From Simmondsia chinensis (lineage: Eukaryota; Streptophyta; Magnoliopsida; Caryophyllales; Simmondsiaceae), in NCBI GenBank assembly GCA_018398585.1, contig JAGTTD010000002.1, positions 32,170,186 to 32,234,185 of the forward strand: 64,000 nucleotides of DNA, in the 5' to 3' direction. Under the pieces are notes generated by a model. That model ran no database searches. It was not told the DNA's origin and saw only the letters and a list, made by a program, of their open reading frames with translations. The number at the start of each line of letters is the position of its first letter. Positions within the stretch are counted from its first letter, which is position 1. Of this stretch, positions 10,122-25,100 are shown piece after piece. Both the position numbers and the translations under genes were made by a program.

Positions 10122-13100
10122 CTGTAAATAGTGAAATTTGTTATAGCAAAACTTCCACAAAAGTATGGTATATAGAATCAAATCATAGGTCATATTTACT
10201 TCATAAACTGGGAATAACTGTATAGAACACTTTTAAAAACACAGGTTACAAGTATACCTTATATTTGCAAAAAAAATTTAGACTAACATCTATAAAATGT
10301 TAATTTTGAGATGTCTTTGATACATTTTAAACATTTAAATCACATATATTAAAAATGTTATAATAATTAAGAAGGAATGCTCATTTTGGAGGCCATTGCA
10401 AAACATTTTTTCAGTAGGATGGTACGGATGAGAATTTGAATCCATGACCTCTGATCCTAGGCATCAAATTTGGTAGTGTTCTTGAACGTTGCAAAACTAG
10501 TGCAAAATCCATGGCATAATGGCTATTACAATATATACGTGACTATTTTGCAATCATTATTGTTCTTTTATATACATTTGTTAGTTTTTGGCATGTTTAT
10601 ATATGCTTTATAGTTTTTGGCATGTTTATAAATGCTTTAGTAAATGAAAGCAATACGAATATATTACAAAGGCTATTACAAAAGTAACGATCACGTAATA
10701 GCAAATTGCACATGCATAATCCAAAGTACCCGATGAGAGATGCAGAATCTTCAACCACACGTAGAGGAGCATCACTACCAATCAGCAATCTCCGAATTGG
10801 AGGAATCATTCCAATGACAAACCCAGCAATCTACGCATGGAATAACACAAGCATTATTAGCTGTTTGAGTAAAAACCTATTCATAGACCTTCATTGAATA
10901 ATTTAAGCTTTTGGGATAGTTTCTTAACAAAGGTGATATAGACAACAGAAAAAGAGTATTGAGAGGATACCGCTCCACAAGTTGAAGGGGTGAACACTGA
11001 TTTGATGTTCATCTTCACTGCAAAGTTCCTCAAACGATGCATTATCCTGTATGATAATGGATTCTGCCATCAATCAAACTCATAGAGTTCAGAAAAAAAA
11101 AATCAGCATAGCTATTTTTTTACGAAATCGTGTGATTATCATGATTCAGTACATTGAGCCTACGATACCCGGTTTTGCAAATCCTCAATTTCAGAAAAAG
11201 AGAACATTCAAACCTTGAAATCAAATGGGGGTGTAAATGAACCGAACTTTTGATAAACTATGCGTGTTCCAAATTGATTACAGCTTGTTCATGTTCGTTT
11301 TGGAGCTTGTTAGCTTATCCAGTCAAGTTTCGAGCAAGCTTGATAAGTTTAAAGAACCGAGTTTTAGCAAGGGGTGCTCAAGTCATTAATGTTTGAGAAC
11401 AACTTGATAAGAGTTCATTAAGAGCTCAATAAATACTCAATAAGAGCTCATTTGGAGTTCATCAAGAGTTCAATAAGGGCTTATTAACAGTAGGTATTAA
11501 CTCAAAATTGGTTCAATAATGGCTCAATATTAAATTTAATAGCTCGAATTCTTTACTAGCACGGCTCGATTATGACCCTAGTTTGGTTCACTAACAAGCT
11601 CAACATGACTAGGTAACTTGTTGGAATAGACTCAATTATATAACTACTCGAGTTGAGCCCAATAGTATCTTATGGAACTCAATTCGAACAAAGGTTTGAA
11701 AGCTCAATGAGATTTCAGCTCAAACTTAAGCTCCTTAAGCCTTAGTGAGCTCAAGTTCGAACAAGGGGGTGATCTGCACGACTCGACTTGCCTTGTTGCC
11801 CACAATTTAACCCCATTACAACCGTTACCCATGATTTAAAATCATGCATAAAACATCAGTTCTCCCTTTTCTTTTTTCTTTTTTTTTTTTTTTTTACCTT
11901 AGCTGCAGAAGATGGTTCTGAAGAAATATAAGCATAGGCAATGGAAAGAGAGTCCTTAGACAGATGTGGTCCTGTACTTGATGAAGTTGCCTCATTGTGC
12001 TGCCCATTAATGGCAGTTCCATTTGTTTCTGCTCTTTCTATGATCTGACTTGAGGAGATTCTCACGATGTTGTACACATAGGTCCATATATATATAGCTC
12101 CTATCTAAATAATGAAATTTCAATTACTCAACGATTTTGAGCTAGTTAGTCCGCGACCAACTATTACATAAGAGCACTACAGCAGCAACTTCCACGCATA
12201 TATATACTGTAAATGTAAAGGCTTAAAAATAGAAAACATTTTTTATTTTCATTTCCAGTTTTTCTTTTTCATTTTCCATATGAACATGTTTAAGAATTGA
12301 AAATCGATAACAATATAAATACAAAAACTTGAAGATGCGTTCAAGTAGAGTTATGGGGCTTGGGGGTGAGAGCAAAGTGAGAGAATGAGCTCCCAACAAA
12401 GCTTGCAGTCGGGAGATATATACCTCTGATCTTTTGTATAAAATCAAGAGACTGCTTATAAAAATAAAATCAAACACTTTACCCTTCAGTTTTTAGGGGA
12501 TTAAATGATTATAAAAAGTTGTCTTATTGATCAATTTAAGAGCTTTGAGTGGAGTGCTGGATTTATAAAAACTGAAGAGGTAAATTGATTGATTTTAAAG
12601 TGATGGGATTTTCTGTTTTTTAGACAAAAAATAAGGGGGGTTTTTTTTTTTTTTTTATTAATCCAATTAATTAAAGAATATTTTATTGCTATTTCTTCAA
12701 ATGATTGCAAACACGAGGCTAAAAGAAGCTTATGTTCCAAAGAAGCAAAATAATATAAAAATCATATACCGCCATGGAAAGGGAAGCATAAGCAAGTCCA
12801 TATGATTGGCAAGTATCAGATGCTCCAAAGGGACTCCCTTTCTCTTTACATACTGCAGGTAGGATGATTAAGGGTAGGTTCCCTAAGTTCCCTGCTCAAT
12901 GAATTGAGTGCATCATCATAAATAATTGATCACGAGATTAAAAGACACGACTTGTTTTGAGATTGAACCCAGTTAGGTTGGCTCATTTAGCTAAGAGAGT
13001 CGAGTCTGAGCTTGGTAAAACACACCTATATAAGACAATTTCGAATTTGATTATGAATCTAAACATGCATAAATGAGTTAATTTGAACCCTAGTGAGCCA

Positions 13101-16100
13101 AAACTTAAGCCTAAATGAGTGCTTGGTTTGGAGAATATTTGAACTAGATGGATTCGAGCTCAAGCTTAATGTCTACGAATGAGGCTAGCCTCAAGCCAAG
13201 CAAAAAGTTTGTAAGCCGAACCTTGAGCTTCATGAGCTCATACTTGACACTGTTCAATGCATCCCAAATTGACGCCAACTATGAAAAAATAAACCATCTT
13301 TATGCTTCTTGCCATTCTAAACATTATCCTCACACCCAAAATCCTTCAGTGATAACTGGCTTCCTCTTGGACTTCAGACAAAAAGTGAGGCTGGAGAATA
13401 AGCCTTAATGTAATCGATAAGGCTTAAAAAGTTTGAGCATTTCTCGTCTGCTACATCAACTTAGTTCGATGAGATATTGTGTATAAGCGATTCAAGCTCA
13501 TTATCAAGTTCATTTATTTGAGTTACTAATGGACTGTTGTCATGTATCAAATGTTGTTATTTAACAAACTATTTAAGGCATTGACAAACCACCATTAATT
13601 CATTATCCAACTAATACTGAGCAATAAATAAGTCCTAGACAAGCCATCAATGCAACTTTAACAAGCGAACCCCAAACCCCCCCTCTTGTTCAAGCTCTAG
13701 TCATTATCTTGACCAAGCATGCTTGTTCGCTTATCCAACCGCCAAACAAACATAAACTTAATCAAGTTTGAACATGAGTAGTTCATCAAACTCCAACACC
13801 CATTTTGGCAACTCTGCCATTGAGACAATAATTCAAACAAGGGTAGAATGGACATTTTACCAGCAGCACATGAACCCACTATGAGGCCCTTGAGATGCAG
13901 AGGAGCTCTGGTAACTTTAGTAAGTATCCATCCAAGTGCTGAGCCTATAAGAAATGTAATCAGGATATTCACTGGCATGAACCACCTAAATCATGTAATA
14001 CATAATCAGCCACATTTGCCCACCCAAATTAAACTGCAAAAGCATGTTATAATTTAAACATATAACAACAAAAACCCAGTGCCTCAAAGAGGCTCCCGCC
14101 AAGGCTGGGTCAGTGGAGGGTCAGATGTACGCAACCTTACCCTTATATGCTACCCTATAGAGAGGTTTTTCAAGCTATAGTTTTAACATAATTTATGCAT
14201 AAATAAAAAGAAAAGAAAAGCTTACAGTGACACAAAGCTGTCAAATGTAACAGTTTTGGCCAAGTTGCTAACTACAAGGGCTGGATTGAATACATAAAAC
14301 ACAACCTGAAAATAATTCACAAACAACAGGCATTAGATTCTGTTTTCCCAAAGCATTAAACTATCAAGGTAAATTGCAGAAGATCTCCCTATGTTTCATC
14401 TTCAAAACAGAAAACCCTCACCACTTAATGAACTTCACACTTTACCCCATCACTTTCAAAAAATAATCATTTTAATATTCCATATTCAATCTAGTGAACT
14501 TCACACTTTACACCAAAGAGGGCACCAACACTCCGTCACCGGATCCCATTGGAACTCCGAAGTTAAGCGTGCTTGGGCGAGAGTAGTACCAGGATGGGTG
14601 ACCTCCTGGGAAGTCCTCACCCTCAGGTTGGGTGCGTATGGAAACAGCCTCTCTTCAGGTTAACACCCTAAAGGGAGAAGGCTGCTTACATCAGCGCCCC
14701 CCAGACCCTGCGTAGGCGGGAGCCCTTGAGGCACTGGGTATGTTCCTTTTTTTTTTTTTTTAATCTAGTGAAGTTCTCTAGCTCTGCCCATAACTTTTCT
14801 CTCTTTTGAGGATTTTTCATGTAAATACAAGTGTCTTTGTTTTTTATTCTTCCTTATCTTGTTATTTGTTTTCTCATATTTCATTTTGATATCCAACCAT
14901 GATATTGGGCATTTATCAACAACTTAAAAAAGAAAAGGAGGAATGAAAACAAAAATGAGAAGAAAAAGAAAAATGGAAAAAATTGTTTTTTCCTTGGTCC
15001 CTTGTTCTGGGTGGGGTTAAAAGTGGCGAGTGAGAGACGCATGGGTCTCGTTTATGTATTTGTAAGAGTGTTTGATGAGAGTAGAAATTGGGTATATAGG
15101 GCTTTAAGCACAATTAGATATTGCAATTTTAAAATTCATGTTGAGAGTTGATATTTGATTAAATTCGTAGTTTTTAACTCTAGTTGAGAGAGTTTTCACA
15201 TATATTTCAATGTGTTGCTTTCTTTTGTTTTCAGCTTTAACTTGTGCTTGTTGGTGATTTTTCCTAACACATGGTATCTGAGCTACAAAGTTCAATTCTG
15301 ATGCCTAAACTTCTAGAGATGTTGAAGCCCAGTAATTTGTTCGAAGCTACAAAGTACAAGATCAAATTGTTTAATGAAAAGAACAATTTCACGTTGTGGC
15401 AAAGTATGATGCAACAACTTGTTTTTCAACATGGATTACACAAGGTACTACTTCATAAGAGGCCTAAGAGAATAACCAATGATGATTGGCGGAGCTAGAA
15501 ATGAACATAGTAAGCACTATTCCCGTTGCTCTTGCCTGAGATATTAAATATGCCATGTTGGATTAAACACCGTCAAATTATTTATGGGAAAAATTAGAGA
15601 TCATTTATACATCAAAGTCCTTCGCATATAAGTTGTATTTGAAGAGCAATTTTATCTATTAAGGATGGAAGAGGGTAGTGATGTGAGAAACTTCTAAACA
15701 TTTAGTTTAATAGATGGATCTTTCAATTGGCTAATCTAGATGAAAAGTCAAAGGAAGAAAAAAAGATATTGATTTTGTTGGTTTCTCTCCTGAATCCTAT
15801 GAAACAATCCATCACGATATTGCTAGTTGGGAAAATAGTTTTGAAATTGGATAAGACCACTGTGGTTTTGTTAGAAAATGAAAAGTCAACGGAAGATACT
15901 TGGCTTGACCATGATGGCAGAGCCACTTTAACAGCGCGTCCAGTAGGGGAGGAAGTAACACCCATGGATACGATAGTACAGATAATATTAGGCAATTTCC
16001 TAAACCTAAGGGAGATTGTAGTGACAATGCATGCTATTATTGTTATGAGATGAATCATATTAAGTGTTCTACAAAAAAATGAAAGCGGACCTAAAAGAGT

Positions 16101-19100
16101 TCAAGAAGACTCGTGAGAAGGAGAGCACGGTAAATAAAGCTGAGACATTGACCAATGTAGCTCTCAATAGTGGCGATGACCTTCTCTTGATTCAAGATAG
16201 AAAGACGAGCGACAATCCCTGGATAATAGATCCTAGGTGCTTCCATCATGATTTACAGAGAGGGATATGTTAGTCTCTCATGAATAATGTGATGGCACAA
16301 TTATCTTAAATGATGAAGAGGACAAGATTGAAGGTGTCAGTAATGTCCAAATTAAGATGCATGATGGCAAGGGGAGGACATTATTCGAAGTAAGATAAGT
16401 TCCAAGATTCTAGCAAATTTTTGGGGTTATGGCGACTTGGCTCGAGGTGGGAGAATGATAGCTCGCGAAATAACAATTGGTAGCGTTGAAGGCGAGCAAA
16501 AATTCAAAGAATTTATGTGCTTGATGAAAGTGATTTGATTAGTGACAAGGGTAAAAACTCAATTTTCAAAAAGGTTTGATTTGCTAATGGGGTAAAACCC
16601 TTAATTTAGTGTTAGTGTAGGTGGAAGGGAAGAATTGTTAGGTCCACCCAATATTTCTTCAGCCTTATGATACCAAAATTGATCAAGAACTAGCAAGAAT
16701 TGAATAATTAATATGGAATTGAATTAACACTTGAAGAGAATAAGGGAGAGAAAGAAGATAGCGTTTAAGGGGAGAGAAAGAATATGTTTGTTATTACTTG
16801 TTGAATGCCTTTCCTAGTTACAAGATCTTCTTTTTATATCAACCATAACAACCCAAAGTTCAATCTTAACTACCTAACTTGCAAAAACAATACAATTCAC
16901 AACTACACCTAATTTCACAATTATCCGATATTAATAGCCGCCCCTTAAGTAACACCCTTGTCCTTAAGGGTGAAAATGAGGAAACTAACGTGAAAGATCA
17001 AAGAGAAATCCCAAGTAGCTTCTTCTCTTGATGCACGTTTCCATTGAACTAGTACCTTGGTAGCCGCTCTATTGCCTCTTGAGCCATCTTCCTATCAAAG
17101 ATACAGTTAGGCTCCTTACATTGCAGAACATCAAACACCTATGGGAGAGGTATAGTAGTAGTTGATAAAGGCCCATGATGATGCTTGAGCTAAGAAACAT
17201 GGAAGAGATCATGAGTTTGAGCTAAAGAAAGTATAGCCAACTTGTATGCCACCTTGCCACTGCTGCCACAATCTGAAGGGGCCAACGTACTTAGGAGACA
17301 ACTTTAAATTCCTTCTAAAAGCTATTGTCACTTTGCAATATGGATGAAGTTTTAAGTACGCCCAATCCCCCACTTGAAAACTTCTATGAATCCTCCTTTT
17401 GTTGGCATTTTGTTGCATTTGATTTTGGGCTCTTTGTGGAGTATCTTTATCATATCTTCCTTGTGACTCAAGCTTTGATCGACAATAGCAACATTACTCT
17501 CAACTAGCAGGTAGGGGATGTGGATAGGTTATGCTTGCGCATACATAATCTCATAGGGTGTCTTTTGAGAAGAATGCCATGTGGTGTTATACCACCACTC
17601 AACTACAAGAAGCCATTTAGCCCAATGAGATGGCTTGGTGCTTCACATACACCTCAAGTAGGTCTCCAATACTCTATTGACTACCACTGTTTGACCATCA
17701 TTTTGGGGATGATAAGAAGAAGATAAATGCAGGACCACACCTTGTATAGAGAACAAGGATTGCCAAAATTCACTTTGAAAATTTGCATCAAGATTGCTGA
17801 CAATTGTACTTGTAAACATTGTTCATGAATGCTTGTGCCACTGTCAAAGCAATATAAGGGTGCATGTGGGTATAAATGAGCAGCCTTGCTAAGTCTATAC
17901 ACCACCACAAAGATAACTTCCTTCCCAAAAGATCTAACTAACCCCTCAATGAAATCCATAGAAAATTCAGTCCAAATTGTTGAAGGAATAGGCAATGGTT
18001 GGATGAGTCCAGGACAAGCCATATTTTCATAGTTACAAGCTTGGCAAATAACACATTCTTTAACAAAGTCATGGACAGATTTAGTCATTCCCTTCATGGA
18101 CAGATTTAGTCATTCCCTTCCAAAAAAACAAGGACTTGACCCTCTGCGAAGTTGCATCTTGCCCTGAATGACCTCCATAAGGAAGGGAGGGGGGCATGTA
18201 GCCACCGAAATATCTTATGCCTCAATTCAGATGACTACCCTACCACTAGCCTGCCTTTCCTCTTTAACTGGTTCGGCTGCCAAGTATAATGAGTAGGCTG
18301 CAATTTTCCCTTCTTGTAATTGAGTAATTAACTGCTGCAACTGAGGATTTGTTTGCCAAGCAAGCTGCAGCATAAGGTACAAGTTGCTCTCTACAACACA
18401 TAATAACATATATGTAACTTCATGGTTAGGTATTCTTGATAGAGCATCACCTACTACATTTCCGTCCCCTTCTTGTATTGAATGACATAGCTAAACCCCA
18501 TTAGATTTGATAACCATAACTATTGGAAATGTGTACTGATTCTCTGCTCCAATAAGTACTTCAAGCTGCATTAATCAGTTCTGATAATGGAAGTATCATT
18601 GATGAGATATTGCTCTCCACTGTTGTACAACGTAGACCACTGAAACTAACTCCTTCTCATACACAGATAGGAGTTGATGCTTGGAACTGAGCAGCTTACT
18701 GATGAAGGCTAAAGGGTGATTATTCTGAATCAGTATAGGGCCTATACCCACATTGCAAGCATCTGTCTTTATGAATTGTTGAGTGAAATCTGGTATAGCT
18801 AGTACTGGGGCTGTACTTAAAGCTTGCTTCAGAGCTTCAAATGATGTAAGTGCTTCCTTATTCCAATGCCAACTATCTTTCTTCAATAGCTCAGCGACAG
18901 GTCTTGCTATGCTCCCATAACCTCTGATAAACCTTCCATAATAGCTAGTTAACCCTAAGAAGCCCCTCAATTGTTTGACGCTACTAGGTAATAGGCCAAC
19001 TTAGAACTGCTTCCACTTTCTTTTGGATATGGGACACACTTTGTGCTGTTATAATATGGCTCAAACACTCCATGGATGGAGAAGCAAAGCAACATTCACT

Positions 19101-22100
19101 TCTCTTGGCATAGAGCTAGGGGCTTCTCAATAGATCAAACGCGAGCCTTAGATGCTTAACATGAGCAGAAAGTTCAATACTACATATTAATATACCATCA
19201 AAGAATACTAGAACAAACTTTCTCAAATATGAAGCAAGATAGTGTTCCTAAGGAATTGAAAAGTTGAGGGGGGCATTTGTCAAGCCAAATGGCATTACTC
19301 GAAACTCATAATGCCAAAAATGTGTTTTAAAGGCAGTCTTTTGGATATCCTTTGAATGCATCCTTGTTTGATGGTACCGGGATCTCAAATCTATCTTGGA
19401 AAAGAGTTTGGCACCTTCCAATTCATCCAATAAGTCATTTACAAGAGAAATTGGAAACTTATCTTTAATATTAGCTTGGTTAAAGTCTCTATAGTCCCCA
19501 CACATTCTCCAAATACCATCTTTCTTCATTACCAATACCACTGCTAATGCATAAGGGCTGGAGCTGTGTTGTATGTATCGTTTTGCAGGCAAGTATCTAT
19601 AAGGACACTTGTTGATAGGTTGAGTTCCATCCTAGAGATGGATCCTGTGATCAAATGAGGGCCGGATGAAGGATGTTGCTGAGGTTCCTCAAAGACATAT
19701 GAGAACTACAATAACACTTCTTATATTTCATAGGGTAGATATGCCTCATATTTTTCATTTAACCCTTTTCCCATCAATATCAATTCAGCAGTAGTCACTG
19801 GTGGCTTAGCTTGTGGCATTACTTTTAGTACTGCAATGCAAAGAGAATTGGGCAAGGTTTTGGTTATCACATTAACCCCAACCATGTTACAGCTTGTAGA
19901 GTTTCCTTGCAATACATGTTGCTCTCCATCAATAGTGAAGGTCATAGTGAGGGTCTTGAAATTGCACTTAATATCTCCAAGAGTGGTAATTGCACTTAAT
20001 ATCTCCAAGAGTGGACAACCACTCCACTCCCAATACCATATCTCACCCTCCCTAGGGAATTAGTATAAAGTCAGCAGAATATACGAATCCCTGCATCTTC
20101 CAGGTGAGCTCAAAGCACTGAGTGTCACACTTCAAACTACTTCCATTAGCCCCTACTATCACCATAGAATCCATTTTCTTGAGATTGTAGTTAAGTCTTG
20201 AAGCTAATGTTGCATCTATGAAGTTATGTCTAGACCCTGAGTCAATTAATATATGTAAGGGTCTGATGCCCACATACCCAATGATCCTCAGTGTCTGAAA
20301 ATTGTGAGTCCCTACTAAAGCATGAAGTGAAATCTGAGCTGTAGTTTCCACTTCCACCATCTCATCACTACCCATTTCTGTGTTTGCATACTGCTCCTCC
20401 GTTCCTTCTTCATCAGGTTGAATAATGAAAAGGTGAGGCCCTTTGGACTTACATCTATGCCCAGGTTTGAATTTATCATCGCAAAAAAGTAGCATAAGCC
20501 CTTAGCTCTTTTATCATGTAACTTAGCCCTTCTCAATGTTCGTTGTGGTCTGTTGGTACTGACAGTAGACATAGTTGTCCTGTTACTTACAGTATTGGCT
20601 CTAACAGTGTCGGGAAATTGTTATGCGACCATTTTAGAGGCTGGAGTAGTAGGGCGTAAAAGTACCTTTGAGTACTTCAACTACCTAGATGTGCTTCAAA
20701 ATTTAGCTTCAACTAGCTTAGCCAAACATATAGCTTGTTGCAAGTTAATTGGATCGCAAGTTCTCACATCCAGGGCTAAATCTTCCCTTAAACTAGTCAA
20801 TAGGCAGCTGACTGACTGAGATTTTTGAGGTATGTTCTTACGGCTATTGTTTGCGATATTTGTTTGTTAATTGATATGATGTGGTAGCCATAAATACAAA
20901 CATAAACAAACGTGCAAAAGGGACTCACTGCAGCTGGGGAGTGAGCCTAAATTCAGATCGCACACCTTTGACCTTAACCATTCACCATTTTGGAGGAAAA
21001 GGAAGTGATGTTTGGGTGTATCTAACATCGGTTAATACGTGAGTTCTGCTTATACTCCAATTACAAAAACTTTTATATTTTTTGATATATAATATGATAG
21101 AAAATTAAAGGGATATGGACCAAAGTGGCAATTACAATGATGGAGTAAGGCCCACTAACACCTTTTTTTTGTACACTTAAAAGTTAGGAATTGGGGTAGA
21201 GACAAACTCAAGAGCTGAGCACTCCACTTATAAGCCCAAGTCATTCAGATTTTTAAGCCTGACACCCTTGACTTTTAATAACTCGAATCAGTTAGAGTTT
21301 GACAAGATTAGATGGAGCAAACCATATTTAGGTCACTGGATGAGGAACAATACAATCAAAGTCAAGCCCTGGCCGTCAAAGCCCTTAAACAATGGCGTAA
21401 ACCTAAGTTCATCTGATTTATTAAGCAGTGACAATAGTATTAAGACCAATGCAATCGATGTCAAGCCTTAGCCATCAAAGTCTTAAACTAGAGCCTCAAT
21501 TCTTAACTTGTCAATTTTGGGAACAATTAAAATGAAGAGTTCATACCTAAAACTCGAAGCACTATATTACTAAAGAAGCAAGTACAAATAAGCTAAGTTA
21601 AGCTACTCCTAAGTAAAAAGCATAAGTGTGTTGTAAAGAAAGCTCGAAGAAGTTTTGTATGAGTGGTGCTGGACACTTTACAACTATAATAGTGTCTCTT
21701 ATTTATAGAAAAAATAATAACGGCTACCCCTATTTCCCTGGCATTTTCTTCCCACGCAGATCATCAAGCTCCTTTAGCGCATAAATGATCAGTGAACGTG
21801 CCCCTGATTTGGTGTGCTCGAGCATATTTCTTGAAGCCCATGTCCGCTTTTTCAACTTGAGTCTCTTCTAGATGCTCCATGTTCTCTTGGAAAAGCTTGC
21901 TGCCCAGACAAATGACATTTTTGAGTCCCCTACTTTTCATTAATCGTTGATGCCATTGGGATGCAATGCCTCTCAAATGTATAGAAGCTAGTCTTACTTC
22001 GTTGTGATTAGGGGTATTATCAGTGGAGAAAAATTGATCACAAATATAGAGCCAACTATTCAAGTTGTCCCCATGAAACAAAGGAAATTCAATCTTGCGT

Positions 22101-25100
22101 AGCCTCGTTGAATATGAGTGAGTACCTGCTGACGCTTGCGAATTCTGGATTGGGAGAGTGGATTCTGCAGCTACCTACGTTGCTATTCCTTCCATGATCA
22201 TATCTCTCAATTCATGAAGCAAAGCTTTCAAGTTCACTCACTGACTGCTCCATAGTCTCATTTGTAGCTTTGATTTGGGATGTTAACACTTCTTCGACGC
22301 TTTTTATTTCAGACAATTAAGACGTGTTTTCTGCTATTTTCATCAAAATTCCGAGCACAGCCAGGGGCGGATCAAGTTAAGCCCACCCTGGAATTTCAAA
22401 TTTTTAATATTTGCATGCACTAAGGTGGTTATTCTATGTCTGGAATGGATTTAAGCCCACCCTAGTATTCTAAAGCTTTATTACATGTTTGTGGTATTAT
22501 TTGGATTTAAAAATTTATATTATTTATGTATCTTAATTTTTATTTAAATACCATAATATTTTAATACATATGTAATATGTACCCTCAGGTTTTCTTTGGC
22601 GCATGGAATTAGAACCTAAAATTGATGCTAAAACTGAAATTAAGGTCCGCAATTCCAATTTTCTTGTTTGGTTCATCTATTAGAAATTAGAATTATACTT
22701 TCACTAACCAATGCCATTGAGGTTTAATTAAATATTATATATTCCAACTCTTTGCACTGATAGAAGGAATTGCAACCTTATATTAATTCCACTAACAATA
22801 AACCCAAAATTAATCAACTTGATTGAACCCAAGATGACTCAAAACCTATACACAACTCGACCTAAAAATGCCTAGAAACTCGAAAAGAACTCAACCCTAA
22901 ATTGGCTGACTAGACCAAAATTAAACCTAACCAACCCGATTGAATCAAAGCTTAAGATGACACAGACCAAAAATGACCTCGACTCGAAATGGACTTGAAT
23001 CTCACCCAACCAAGTTGACTTTAATCCGGCAATGACCCAACTTATTGACCATATAAGATGACTCAAACCCAAAATCACTCGAGTCAACTCAGTCTCGACC
23101 AAAATTTGATCCAATTCGAGATAACCAGAAATTGTGATAATACAAATATCATTAACTTGGAACCAAGATCTCTAATTGTTTTAATTATCCAAATAATTGA
23201 ATTTTAATTCCGTTCTAAAATTGCTCCACAATATAATTTTAAATTCAGATGTCAAAGAGAGCCTAAGGTTTAACTTGTATCATCTAGGCATCCTCTATTA
23301 GAATCTGGTAATTTTTTTGTTGAATTCCTATGAATTTTCATTAAAAAATGTTGACATATTATCAAAAGTCATATGTCATGCCAACAATTTTAAGCAAAAA
23401 TTCACAACATTTTTGAAGAAAGTACCTATATATTTCCACAATCATGTGCCATATTAGCATGTTCAACAATTTCTTTCAATAAAATTTCAATGAACTTGCA
23501 TAGAAATAAAACACATTTAATTTGTATATCTTGCTTATTTATATTACAGTGAATTTATCTTATAACTTAGCCCACCCTCAACAAAAATCCTAGATCCGCC
23601 ACAGAAGCAGATCCACCATGGGCCCTAGTGACCATATGTGCTGAATTTTAAATATTAGTGGTGTTTTATTATAATTTTTAAATATGGGTATCTAACAAAA
23701 AGAATAGTGCCTCCTATCATATTGTACACTCTAGCTTGAGGGTTGATGTCATGTTCACTATTTCCTAGGTCAAGGATTCAAGGCCACCGAGCATCAACTT
23801 TTTAAAACATTTTTAATTATAATTCTTTTAAAATTGTGGCTCTTCATTTTCAAACACTATAAAACCCTATATACTAAACTAATACTAATAGACTCATAAT
23901 CTTTTACTAAGTTATTATTCTTTTTTTGAAAAATACTAAGTTATGATTCTATTTCACTCACATGAAACTTTTTTCGGTTGTGTTAATATAATTGTTTCAT
24001 AAAAGTTATATATATTCAATTTTTAATCAATTATTTTTATATTCTATTTACTTATATATTTTTATTTTTAATTTTATTTTAAATATGGACCTTATAATGT
24101 TGAAATCCTAGACCCAATTTAATTTCTACTACCAATAGTCTCATTTTTAATTTTGTCTACAATTTTTGCTTTCAAATGCTTTCCAACTATGTAAATCTTA
24201 ACCCAAATTTTATTTGTCAATTCTCTCATATTTTTCTCCTTTTTATGTGACATACTTACATATATATTTATATATTTAGTTACTATTCTTTTTTAATTTT
24301 AAACATAGACAGTGCTTTGTTAAATTTTTTAATCGACTAGTGGTACAATGCCCCTAGTGAACGAAATTTCTAGATTCGCCACTGAGCACGAGCAGGAGGA
24401 TGCAACTGAGTTCTGATACCAATGATACCAAAATTGATCAAGAACCAGCAAGAATTGAGTAATTGATATGGAATTGAATTAACACTTGAAGAGAATAAGG
24501 GAGAGAAAAAATGTATTTATTATTACTTGTTGAATGTCTTTATTAGTTACAAGATCATTTTATATCAATGATAACAACCCAAAGCTCAATCTGAACTACC
24601 TAACTCACTTGCAAAAACAATACAATTCACAACTGCTCCTAATTTTAAAATTATCCGATATCACCTTTAGGCTTCGTTTGTTTTGAAGGAAAAGTAGAAT
24701 CTAGGAATTGATTTTTCTTCGGAAAAAGTTTTCCAAGGAAATATAAATTCCGAGTGGGGTTTTCTGTTGTTTGTTTCAAAGGAAAAATTAATTCCCCATT
24801 GTGATGTATTCGTGTATGTTGTACAAAAATATTTTTCACCAATCATTTTATATCTTTTTATAGGACAACATAAGTAATAATACAACATATATGAAGTAAC
24901 AAAATAAAATATTACCAAGATAATTTTCTTCTATAATATTATATAACAATTCAACTTGATTAGAGTTGTTCTTTGCAACAATAATGAAGTAGTATCCAAG
25001 CTGCTTTTAATTATTTAGTCTAATTCTTGTCCGTTGTTGACGTTAAATGTTTACAGTACAGTCTGGTTTATTTTGATTCGATCTCGATTTGCGTGATGAT

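Larger units (their letters stand above)
16668..24663 (-). mobile_element. Ty3/gypsy chromovirus, decayed, inserted in a copia LTR
   Basis: LTRs at 16668-16933 (3' LTR for this orientation) and 24423-24663 (5' LTR) both begin TGATACCAAAATTGATCAAG on the plus strand. The flanking CCTTA (16663-16667) and CCTTT (24664-24668) are a near-perfect 5-bp target duplication. Read on the minus strand, the 5' LTR is followed by TGGTATCAGAACTCAG (initiator-Met-type primer site) and the 3' LTR is preceded by TTAAGGGGCGGCTAT (polypurine tract). The order is gag, protease, RT, RNase H, integrase and a chromodomain-like end (ILDRKM-type text near 17.0-17.1 kb). Frameshifts, stops and an altered RT active site make it inactive. 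A 1.1-kb insertion splits gag, and hAT-like DNA lies between primer site and gag. Confidence 0.85.
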
